Assembly (NCBI GenBank): GCA_945859605.1
Contig: OX243827.1
Coordinates: forward strand, 21,144,862-21,208,861
Length of the DNA: 64,000 bases
Direction of reading: 5' to 3'
Source of the DNA: Lumbricus rubellus
Lineage: Eukaryota; Annelida; Clitellata; Crassiclitellata; Lumbricidae
Shown here piece by piece: positions 11,401 to 20,199 of this stretch; within the stretch, counting starts at the first letter, position 1, and each line of letters opens with the position of its first letter. The notes under the pieces were generated by a model. The model was not told the origin of the DNA. It saw only the letters and a list, made by a program, of their open reading frames with translations, and did no database searches. A program made the position numbers and the translations under genes.

Positions 11401-12509
11401 CACACAAAGTCCTTCACTGGAGCGTCACTCCATTGACCACCAAGATCGAGTCCATCAACAACGCACTTCATGACACATTCGAATCCACCTTCAACCTCGC
11501 CAATGCCTTGCAACGCAGAGGCGCCAACAAAATGATCGAATCCAACCGACGGACGACCTCCAAGCTCGCCTCGTGTCCCCGAGGCAACCCCCAACTCACT
11601 AGAAATCGTGCATATATTTTCGATTTGATCTTCGTCGTCATCGTCGTCGTCATCATCGTCATCATCGTCGTCGTCATGCTCATCCTCCTCAATAATTGTT
11701 GGAAGGGGTGCAAAACCATGTCGATGAGTAGATCTCATTGCTGTATTTGAGATAATCGCGATGATGTCGTCATCGTCCAACTCTTCGTCAGTACTCTCAG
11801 TGACATTGCTACCTAAAGGAACTGGAACGGGATTAGGGGTTTTGTCATAAGTGGAATGCCTGTCAGCTGGAGCAGTTTCAACAATGTCACCGAAGTCATC
11901 ATCATCATCATCATCGTCATCATCGTCGTCGTCGTCGTCTTCATCAACATCATCGTGAAATAGGATTTGTCTGATTGTGGTGTCATGATACCGAACGTCT
12001 GCACGGGAGATGTTAGGGGTGCAGTCGTCATCATGAACAGATTGAATGTCACGGAAATAGTCTTTGTCGTCGTCGGTGTAATGGTCATCAATCGGGAAAT
12101 CAGACTGAGGGAGAACAGGAGAATGTTCTCCGTTCAAGTTCTCGACCTCAGTCTGATTTGGACACAGTCGGTTTAAGTCATTTAGGTCAACATCGGGGGA
12201 ATAAACATAGTCGCTGTCAGTACTTGGAATAAATCGGTTTTCGCCTCTAATGACCGGGAAACGGTAGACAGTGAAATCAGCAAAAGCATCACTACTACTT
12301 CCAGGCTTACTCACGGCACTTACATCAGGACGGCGTGCCCTCGACTGCGTCCCCTGAATCGGAGAAAGAGTGCGGCTGTCTCTCAGATCAGCCGAAAGCC
12401 GATCAACAGCCGCGTCCACAGCATCTGCTGTCTCCTCTTCCTCCGGATCACAGGCTCGACAGCACAAAGGCAGCCGCCTACAAAACATCTCCACTCGGAA
12501 TTTTTCCAT
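8379..12509 (-). CDS. Large acidic multi-repeat protein of unknown function, copy 1 (1,376 aa)
   Basis: Not recognised as any known family. A single uninterrupted ORF from an ATG at 12,507-12,509; a second ATG (residue 8) is also shared with the paralog, so the exact start is uncertain. Visible order: Cys cluster C10, C16, C17, C20; acidic, low-complexity region with 15 Asp (191-205) and 14 Asp (279-292); degenerate GGExxD repeats (343-397); five 27-residue repeats (398-530, two Cys each, core GGERGDIAV); fifteen 18-residue repeats (624-890, core G-x-G-E-W then DG and M); three 84-residue repeats (888-1,140, core VVEGQGDV and ADEPVLRQI); Trp/Pro-rich region (1,190-1,265); about 33-residue coiled coil (1,270-1,303); Gly/Trp/Arg tail (1,340-1,376). 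No obvious signal peptide or membrane span. The Cys cluster could be lipid-modified and the coiled coil could oligomerise; both are inference. Conservation of frame against the 1,580-aa paralog despite repeat gains supports a real protein. Confidence 0.75.
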   Translation of the reverse strand: MEKFRVEMFCRRLPLCCRACDPEEEETADAVDAAVDRLSADLRDSRTLSPIQGTQSRARRPDVSAVSKPGSSSDAFADFTVYRFPVIRGENRFIPSTDSDYVYSPDVDLNDLNRLCPNQTEVENLNGEHSPVLPQSDFPIDDHYTDDDKDYFRDIQSVHDDDCTPNISRADVRYHDTTIRQILFHDDVDEDDDDDDDDDDDDDDDFGDIVETAPADRHSTYDKTPNPVPVPLGSNVTESTDEELDDDDIIAIISNTAMRSTHRHGFAPLPTIIEEDEHDDDDDDDDDDDDDDEDQIENICTISSELGVASGTRGELGGRPSVGFDHFVGASALQGIGEVEGGFECVMKCVVDGLDLGGQWSDAPVKDFVCMDFVFERGSEGLDLGGEWSDAPGKECVSMDFVFECVGGVDVGGERGDLAVKEDGCVDTVYECVGGVDVGGERGDIAVKEDGCVDTVYECAGSVHVGGERGDIAVKEDGCVYTVYECGGSVHVGGERGDIAVKEDGCVDTVYECGGSVLDGGERGDIAVKKFGCVDVVSQCEYDGTYLGGERGDPLAMEYKGEGVDVGGRCGNSPVAECWCEGSSVECISEGLYLGGGFGGTPVGQGESGDFQLSEFGDIPVMDGKGEWSHGGDSGHSLYMRGLGEWSLYGGRDGGSLMIGTGDWYLCGRRDASPVMGGSGDWSMYVGKDGSTVMCGTGEWWMYAGSDGSQAMHGRGEWGVFGCTDGSVAMRGTGEWCVCGDSDGSDAMSGNGEWSMCGDAEGRAVMCGEGGWWLCGSDGSVAMLGSGKWWMCSGSDGNPVMHGSGEWHLCGDDHASPSMRGNGDWTLSIGSDGKPLLSGNGVWYLCGGPDRSPSMRAEGCWHLCFGPDGKPFLRGSGDWSVSGRSAAFGVVEGQGGVSLGDVCGGGTVSFLDNGDAGPVVQDVDTDELSAELGSASVSFGNIAALQVDDYADEPVLRQIERDCSLSGGSDTVLVVEGQGDVSPYDVCGCGNVSFLDNGDAGPVVQDVDTDALSAELGSASVSFGNIADFQVVDYADEPVLRQIEIDSSLSGGSGSVLVVEGQGDVSPSDVCGGGTEMHHGRVEYSSSDSVDAGPCVEDIDEDVWFDASSVDSSASSVAQGEIAWFPVDESADEPELRQIVEDVTCSGSVLIDEGAMAYHSAELTRRNNEMALNAEETRPVHVQHTRPHPNQFAWPEPIQRPLLEINWRAWPEPYRQAWTDGNKHAPPEPYHQKWRYNGRYALPKHAENSWPARVEHFWPARVDYIYPLPSEKVRDLKRQLEQTKKELDREQRLIAAEVESVAHNLNGGYSSDFDIQQRCIYEQVKAYGFEPIFDPKGYEAKGRSWSERFGGFGRWIWEGVGGFGARVWGRVTGGWN
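9092..9848 (-). repeat. 252-bp coding tandem repeats (84-aa module), copy 1
   Basis: Three units starting at residues 888, 972 and 1,056, exactly 84 apart. The last is a divergent terminal type with a TEMHHGRV insert. The paralog has five. Confidence 0.9.
9848..10640 (-). repeat. 54-bp coding tandem repeats (18-aa Trp module), copy 1
   Basis: Fifteen units (one of 17 residues) following G-x-G-[ED]-W-x-[LMV]-[CYF]-x-G-x-D-G-x-x-x-M-x. The Trp is kept in every unit; the Cys is kept in most. The same number is found in the paralog at about 53,415-54,207, so this module is stable in count while its neighbours vary. Confidence 0.88.
10920..11320 (-). repeat. 81-bp coding tandem repeats (27-aa module), copy 1
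   Basis: Five units inside the repeat gene, near-identical at the DNA level, each with core GGERGD[IL]AVKEDGCVDTVYEC (written here as a pattern). The paralog has six. Older degenerate units extend to about residue 600. Confidence 0.9.
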
Positions 12510-13214
12510 CGAGTGAAGAAGAAACGCTATATCTATAAATCGCAGAGAATAATCTCAAAGTATCGTCAAAACTCACCAGCCGAAGCGAAAGCAGAACCAA
12601 CAATGCAACCGGAAGCGGATATAAAGTTGACAATGACGTTAACGTTTTTTAGCGCCACGATAATAATTCATCTTTAATATAGCGTCATTATTGGCGCGTC
12701 GTTATTTAAACGCGTGATTAATATGTTTTTGAATATAACGGACGCCGTTATTTATTACCGAATAATAATTATAGGCCTAGCCCCTACTAGCATTCGAGGC
12801 AATAAATATAACTCCTAATCTTCTTTGCCGGTCCCTATAATAGCCCTACAATTCTCCGCCAGGCTCTTAACTGACAGTGAGGTTTAAAGTTTAAACCTAT
12901 AATCGAATAGGCGTAGGTCCTAGGCTATAGGCCTATATTTATGCGTTGACTCTATGCATTGTGTGCAATTCATTTAGGCCTACAATCAATCACTTTGTCT
13001 GATCGATTGAAGACTAATTAATCATCAGTAGGCTATTGGCGCTATATATTGGGGCCTAAGACAGAATTAACATTGATCTACTATAACAGCAAAGAGTAGC
13101 CTATAAGTCTTATAATATTATATCTAAAAACGTGTGGAAGAGTGATCTTTTCTTAACTTGTTGGGTAGTACTTGTTTGTTGTCGTTGTAATGCTTCTGAT
13201 ATAGGTCTAATAAA
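12510..13214 (-). promoter_or_regulatory. Upstream region of repeat gene, conserved between paralogs
   Basis: Aligns with 56,164-56,780, including a TGACGTTAACGTTTTTTAGC-type block, a GGCGC-containing AT-rich block and two TAGGCCTA palindromes. It probably holds the promoter and 5' UTR, but no transcription start can be fixed from sequence. A CTG/GTGAGT donor-like site (12,570-12,580, minus) is conserved. Much of the conservation may simply reflect the recent duplication. Confidence 0.4.
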
Positions 13215-13288
13215 TGTTGCGGTGGTGGATATGATGATGATGACGACGACGACGCCTACGATGATGATGATGATGATGATGATGATGA
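13215..13288. repeat. (ATG)n / (GAT)n microsatellite, copy 1
   Basis: Two ATG runs separated by ACGACGACGACGCCTACG. The counterpart at 56,844-56,960 is longer. The LINE inserted at its right edge. Confidence 0.95.
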
Positions 13289-15918
13289 CCAAATCAAAAT
13301 CAAATCAAATCATTTATTTGGCAACCAAAAACAACAGGAACAAATCAAATAAAGCATCATAAACACAAGGTTAATAAGTATAATAAAACATTACTTAAAT
13401 AACGATGCCAAAGATTTCTATTTGGTTGCACAGGGGACTCGGAAGGGGTCTTACAACCCCGCTAGGTGAGTCCCCTGGGCGACTATACCAAGATGATGGT
13501 GGCCAATAGGTTGCCGTACCGTGGTCCTAACATAAAGTATAAGTGAAAAAAAAACTAATTTAAGAAAACAAACAGCAAACACCTTAACTAACTTAACTAA
13601 TAGCACAAATACACATTAATTCGATGATCATAGGGCCTCTAGTAGATCTAGATGAAGTTAAGGCACAGAGGTCGCTGGATGGTCGGGATGCTGCATGGGT
13701 AGTAAGGATTTAGATATAATTTATTCAGAGTAGGAGAAGATATTTAAAAGTTTGACGATTTGTTCACTCTGTAATGAGAATCAATAATAGTCATAATGCA
13801 CCAGAATAAATTATTATTTATTGTCAAGAATCAGGGCACGCAATTTTGACTTAAAGATTCGAAGGCTAGGTAGCTGTCTGATGGAGAGGGGAATCTTATT
13901 CCATGTTTGAGCCCCACTGTATTTAACAGAGAAGCGTCGGATATTGGTGCGGGCGTGAGGCAAATGGTAAGAGTCAGCGTGTCTAGTATGATATGAGTGC
14001 ACCTTAGTAGTATGGAGGAAGAAATTCTTAAACACGGAAGGTAATAGGTCATGAAAATATCTAAACATAGATTCGCCTAACTGCACCTGCCTAATTTGAT
14101 AAACATTTAGAAGGCTATATTCCCGGAATTTAGATTCAGTCGTGGTCCCATAGGGCAGATTTCCTATATATCTAATAGCTCGCTTTTGGAGCTTCATTAA
14201 ATTCAGAAGACTAGATTTATAGGTGGAGGCCCATATTATGTTACAGTAAGTGAGGTATGGGTAAATGAGTGAATAATACAAGGTGAGTCGAATTTGAGGA
14301 GGTACTAACTGGGAGGTACGGGATAATATTCCAAGGTTTTTAGCAATTTTATTAGATACAATTTTTATGTGGTCTTTCCAGGTTAGGTGCTGATCTATAT
14401 ATACTCCTAGGAATTTGGTTGATATTACCTGAGTGAGTGGAACCCCATCAATGCACACCCCCAGGTTTCCTGCATCATAACTCTTTCTATGTGATTTAAA
14501 GATTATATAATTGGTTTTATCAAGATTTAATGACAGTTTATTTGCTTGGAACCATTCGGCTACATTTTTCAATTCAAAGTTAACATCATTAAATAGGGTT
14601 TCAAGAGATGAGTTGGAGTAAAATACATTGGTGTCATCAGCGAAGAGTATAAAGTACAATAAAGGAGATGCATTTGGGAGATCATTCACATAAATAAGAA
14701 ATAATAAAGGACCGAGAATAGACCCCTGGGGAACTCCAAAGTTAATTTGCCGTAAATTAGACAGAGCACCATTGCAGGAAACCAACTGGGATCGATTTGT
14801 AAAATAACTTGAAAACCAATTTAACTGGGTACCCCGGATTCCATAAGTGCTTAATTTCTTTAATAGGATGTCATGATTAACAGTATCGAAGGCCTTTGCC
14901 AGGTCGAAAAAAATACCTATTGCATACTGCTTATTTTCGATTGCATTGGAAATTTTGTCTTGCATACTCATCAAGGGCATATAGGTAGAGTGTCCAGATT
15001 GGAATCCATGTTGCGAAGGGAAGAGGACATTTCCTTTAGAAAAAAAATTATTAAGACGTTCAAACATGGCTTTTTCAAAAAAATTTGAGAAAAATGGAAG
15101 TACTGAAATAGGTCTGTAATTTGTTACATCGTCTTTAACCCCCTTTTTATAAACTGGAACCACTTTTGCAGTTTTTAATGATTGTGGAAAAACCCCACTG
15201 TTAAAAGAACAGTTTATTATATCAGATAATAAGTGAGCAATAGAGGGTAGGGTTAGAAGTGCAATGCTTGGATCAATGTCATCAACTCCTCTGCCATGTG
15301 AACAATTTATGGATTGCCCAAGTCGAATAATTTCCTCTGGGGAGGTTTCACTAAGTCCAAAAGATTCGATAAGTGACGAAGGCATGAATTTTTCAAAGGA
15401 ACTCGTGGCAGTGGGAAGTTTGGCTGCAAGTGACTGGGCTATCTCCGTGAAATAAGTATTAAAATTGTTTGCTACAGTCTCGGGATCAGAAACCTTCACT
15501 CCGTCGACTGTTAAGGATAAGGCATTGTTATTTACATTATCGTTAGTCCCCATAAGAGTACGCAAGAGGTTCCAGGTTTTCTTCAAGTTGTTGCTATATT
15601 TACAAAATTCTGAAGCATAATAATTTTTTTCGGCCTGAATTCTCAATGATTTAAATTTGTTTCTATAAGAAACAAATTTAAGCTTATTGCTATCGTTTGG
15701 GTTTTTTATAAACTTCAGATATAGCGCAGATTTTTTTCTACAGGATTTGAGGAGACCCTTTGTCATCCAAGGTTTTTTGGGGGTGGAATTTCGTCCGCAA
15801 TTATTAAGAGTGAGAGGAAAGAATTCATTGTAGGACTCCATGTATTTGGATTGGAATAAGTCATATGCCTCATTAGCATTTTGGTTGGCACAGGCTTCCA
15901 AAACAGGAGACCAGTCAA
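13289..15918 (-). mobile_element. 5'-truncated CR1/Jockey-type LINE
   Basis: Minus-strand non-LTR retrotransposon inserted into the (ATG)n region. The 3' end, at the low coordinate, has a GATTT-repeat tail (13,289-13,315), followed upstream by a ~500-bp 3' UTR and the reverse transcriptase ORF. The 5' end stops abruptly near 15,918, so the endonuclease is missing. Copy 2 provides the empty site: its GATGATGACGAGTATGAC is split in copy 1, with a short ATGAC-type duplication at both ends. It is the only insertion in copy 1 at this place. The clade assignment is from the ORF style and 3' tail and is not certain. Confidence 0.88.
13814..15915 (-). pseudogene. LINE ORF2 fragment: reverse transcriptase without endonuclease
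   Basis: An open frame of about 700 codons with no internal stop. The frame stays open up to the truncation point; the first visible initiator-like codon (15,899-15,901) is TTG, so there is no real start. From 15,901 the RT domain covers about residues 230-500, with FDLAKAFD at 332-339, a GVPQGS box at 389-394 and the catalytic FADDT at 420-424, followed by thumb and C-terminal region ending at residue 695. All catalytic Asp are present. The N-terminal 200 residues are the linker that follows the apurinic-type endonuclease in CR1/Jockey elements; the endonuclease itself is absent. Intact coding with no decay suggests a young insertion. Confidence 0.9.
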
Positions 15919-15939
15919 TGACGAGTATGACAATGATAA

Positions 15940-16266
<327 letters not shown>

Positions 16267-16484
16267 AGCATGTATGGTTCAATAAATAAATAAATAAATA
16301 AACAAGTAATTGAAGGAACAGTACTGTTCATAGAATGTGTCAGAGAGTGAGTGACCCAGAGAACAGATGCAATTCAAGAGAATTCAGTTGCCTACGGTAA
16401 CTATTTAATAACTTCAACTGCCAACTTATTCACAAGATGTCGCCAAACAATGGATACGCTGCGAGCATGGCTTGCACAGAGCAT
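16267..16484. other. Duplicated flank, no gene seen
   Basis: Matches 60,280-60,520, including an AATAAATAAATA run and a shared ~60-bp block just before the tetranucleotide array (16,433-16,490). Confidence 0.7.
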
Positions 16485-16712
16485 CTGAAAGCAGACAGAC
16501 AGAGAGACAGAAGACAGACAGACGGGCAGGCAGGCAGGCATGCAGACAGGCAGGCAGGCAGACAGACGGACTGACGGACAGACAGACAGACAGGCAGGCA
16601 AGCAGGCAGACCGACAGACGAACAGACAGGTAAGCAAGCAAGCAGGCAGGTGGACAGATGGACAGATGGACGGACGTACGGGTGGACAGACGGACAGACA
16701 GACAGAATAGGG
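16485..16712. repeat. GACA/GGCA tetranucleotide array, copy 1
   Basis: Mixed CAGA, CAGG and CGGA units. The copy-2 counterpart (60,545-61,030) is twice as long. Confidence 0.95.
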
Positions 16713-16870
16713 AGAGGGAAGGGACGAATGAAGAGGTATAGGGAAGGCGTGGGAAGACATGAAGACGATGTGAAGCACAAGTCAACGGGATGAAGGGCAG
16801 AGTGGTTGGGTAGTCCAGGACATAAGGGGCGGAGGGAGCAGAAAATAACAAAGAGAAGGAAGAAAGGTTA

Positions 16871-18198
16871 AATGTCACACCACATCCTATAGGCCTACCA
16901 ACTGTTGAGTTTAGCTTAGATGTAATTGAGACTAACCAATTACTATAGCAATAAAGGTTTAAAAGGCTGGAAAACTAATGTAGAATAGGCCTATTGGTCA
17001 CTGATCAAGGATGGAAGAACGATTTTGACAGAGTATCCGACCTCCATTCTGTTTGTTTGTTTGTGTCTCGCCTTGAATGTTTGCATCTATAGGCCTAAGT
17101 GCATTGTGTCAATAAAATCTGACAACGAAAAATATATTCACAAACTCCTTACTTTAATCTCCACTGTATTAATAGCTCTAGCAGAAATTAGGTCCAGTAT
17201 TGTATGACCTAACAATACTGAAATGGTATGAATGAAATTTGAGCTAAAGGAGAAGATCAGAGTTCTCATCAATTGAACAAAATCAGATACGTTAGGCATA
17301 GCCTATAAGTCACTGAAATCTGTGCTGGGGTGGGGGGGGGGGGGGTAACTGAACCCTGCAAAAGGTAGTCTCTGATAAATAATGACAGAGGTTGTGGTTG
17401 GTTAAAGCGTATCCTTGAATAAGTCAGTTATAATTATTGTTGAGTAGATTTCGAAATTTGCTCTCGGATTAATTTTGCAGATCGTCTGTTTGTATTTGGC
17501 GGAAACTTTGCCGTCATGAAGAAGATGAAGAAGAAGAAGAAGACAACATCGTCTGCTCGAAGACACCAACATCTGGACATCAGACAGAAATCACATTTTA
17601 TTACCATCAATAAATCAGATCATCAAAGACTACAGACAAAGACCGTTTTATACGCAGGAGCGGAATCTTCTTATTTAACCCTTTACCAACCAGTCGGTAA
17701 AGTTCAATATAGTTATACAAGTTTTTCGACGATAACCGAGACCCCAAAAATTTCAGATAAAAAAAATAAAAGCATTCGTTTAATTACATGTACAATTGTA
17801 CATTCTATGAAGGCAGGTTGATGAATAATTATGTGTACAAAGTGAAACATTAAATTTACTTTGGAGATAAAAAGCACAATCTTTAGCATCAGAAACGGAA
17901 TTTTAAATGGGGCGACATCTATGGTTCAGAGTGAAACTATGGATACACAAAATGTTCATGAGATTCCAGTCCTGCATGAAATAGAGATTCCTTGGACTAG
18001 AGCAGAGGATGGTAAGATGAGTCTCCGTGGACATTAAATCAAAAAGACCAACCAAGTAATTGGACGATAGGCTATAAAGTGTGAAAAATGATCAATGCAC
18101 CTAAACATTAAGTGATATCAATCTCCCAGTTGGACCGATTATATATAACCGATTATAGAGGCCTATATACTATAATAATTATATAAGCTCACAATTCT
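16871..18198. other. Unique DNA, no gene supported
   Basis: AT-rich with several TAGGCCTA palindromes, a run of 14 G (17,332-17,345) and a short Lys-rich plus-strand frame (17,516-17,821) without homology or supporting signals. Confidence 0.5.
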
Positions 18199-18454
18199 GT
18201 GAAACTATTCAAACATCAAAATCTAATTAACAGAATAATTACTCTTTGTTATTATACTCTGAAAATTGAGACTTACCTATATGCAAATGTCGTCTGCTAC
18301 TCTCTCTGTACATCGGGATTTGGAAGTTGGAACGCCTGTCGTATAGGATATCTCTTGTTGATGATCTCGCACATCAGGCCTATAGTGTGAAAACGATCAA
18401 TGCAACTAAACGTTAACCGATATCAAGCTCCCTGTTGGGCCAATTATAATATTA

Positions 18455-18541
18455 TAATTATATAATTAATTAATTAATTAATTAATTAATTCATTCATTC
18501 ATTCATTCATTCATTCATTCATTCATTCATTCATTCATTCA
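18455..18541. repeat. (TTAA)n then (ATTC)n microsatellite
   Basis: ATTA units followed by about 14 ATTC units. Confidence 0.95.
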
Positions 18542-19122
18542 TATAAGCTCACAATACTGTAAGAATTCCTCACAAGTCGAGCATAGCATTTCGAAATACG
18601 AACTGGGGATACACAAAAATTTAATGTTAAAAGTTGAATAGGATAATTACTACACACGTAGCGAACGGAATCGCATATACAGGTTAGTAAGCTCTGATTC
18701 TAGTGCGGAGAACACGGGTTTTGAACCCTCTTGAAGTTGCAATGCATAGGCTATCATTTTAATTTGGCGGCTATGCCCCCACACCCATACACTTGAGGCT
18801 ATACGTTTATGACTATCACATTTGCACTTATAAATCAGCTGTCTGTAGGCCTAGATGCAAAGCGAAGAATAGTGACAGACCTACATGTAATAATCAAACA
18901 TTAAAATCTAATATAGGCCTACAGAACAATTAAATCAAATTCGAGAATGTGAGCCTTACCTTAGGCAAATATCGTCTGCAGGCTCTCTGTACATCAAGAT
19001 TTTGGACGCCTGTCCTATGATGTGTCTTGTTGTCAATCGTGCACACCAGTAGTTTTAGACGGTCTGATGAATTTACCACGATCGCCCAACGATGTTTTTA
19101 TTTATTCATTTCTCCATTTCTT

Positions 19123-19320
19123 TAGCGTCCATTCCTGCCGGCTCCTCAGAGAATCTCTCGACTACACCGTGGACACTGCATTGGAGTTTCACGCCGAAGC
19201 GCCAGAGCAATTGCGAGTGAAGGACTTGCTCAAGGTCCCTACGCGGCGGTTTGAGGTGGATTCGATCTTAGAACCTTCCGGCTCCAAGGCACCGACGCCA
19301 CCATTACACCACCGCGCCCC
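19123..19320 (-). mobile_element. tRNA-derived SINE, 3'-truncated (copy S1)
   Basis: Minus-strand element starting at 19,320 with GGGCGCGGTGGTGTAATGG, an A-box-like tRNA start. A degraded B box lies near 19,255-19,275. The body AAGTCCTTCACTCGCAATTG and GAAACTCCAATGCAG matches the copies at 59,842 and 63,449. It inserted into the middle copy of the triplicated segment. Confidence 0.8.
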
Positions 19321-20199
19321 AAGTGGAAGTTGCTATCTTTGAGGTCAGTCAGTTCGGATGCGTGTAGACATATACCTGGAATCTTTAATCTTTATGCTGT
19401 CGATCGTGCATACCATCATTTTAAGACGTCTGATGATTATTTACGATGATCGGCCAACAACAGTCCTGTAATAGAGATTACTTGGACTACAGAGGATGAT
19501 AAGATGAGTCTCCAAGGACATTAAATCAAATAGACCAACCAATAATACAGGTTAGTATGCTCTGCTTCCAATGCGGAGATCACGGGTTTCGAATACCTCT
19601 TATGCTGAAATGCATAGGCTAGAATTTTAATTTGGCGGCTATGCCCCCCCCCCCCCCATCCACTAGCGGCTAGGTTTACGCCTATCACATTGTCACGTCT
19701 TATAAATCAACTGTCTGTAGATGCAAAGTGAAGAATAGTGATAATAATCGAACATTAAAATCTAATCTACAGAACAATTGATCTTTATTAAACATTGAAA
19801 ATGTCAGCCTTACCTTAAGCGAATATCGTCTGCAAGCCCTCTGTACATCGGGATTTTTGAAGGTTGTCGTAGGATTTGTATCTTAATGTCGATCGTGCAC
19901 ACAGTAGTTTTAGACGGTCAGATGAATATACCACGATGCTTGCGATGCTTTCCCCCTGTCGATTGTAGTTTGACGCATCGAATGGTCTCTCTATGTCTCT
20001 GCAGTCAGTTCGGATACGTGTAGGCCTATATACTTTACTTGGAGTCTCAACTTTACGCAATCGCTTGAAAAAGGTTCAACGTTCGCGATTTTCTTTATCA
20101 GAATTTTTAGATTTTTTTTTCATGACGCGTCGAACACCGTGGATGTTGAATCTCCTCACGAGTGGAATCTTTGCAATTAAAAGTAGGTCTGGTAGTTTC

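Larger units (their letters stand above)
18199..20060. repeat. Three diverged tandem copies of a ~0.7-0.85-kb segment
   Basis: Similar blocks begin near 18,205, 18,897 and 19,749, each starting AACATYAAAATCTAAT and running through a GTACATC block to GATCGTGCACAC-type sequence. Between them are two copies of a block with AATTTTAATTTGGCGGCTATGC (18,660-18,780 and 19,549-19,660). On the minus strand each copy has a GTACAGAGxGxxxGCAGACGA block directly followed by a GTAAG donor-like site. The middle copy is interrupted by a SINE. Confidence 0.6.

Noticed and set aside
12540..12580. Possible 5' UTR intron using the CTG/GTGAGT donor
   Set aside because: The only acceptor-like AG before the ATG lies about 35-40 bp away, too short for a usual metazoan intron. 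The donor might be real only if the transcript differs.
17516..17821. 101-codon Lys-rich plus-strand frame
   Set aside because: Starts with a poly-Lys run, has no recognisable domain, no duplicate and no convincing splice or promoter context.
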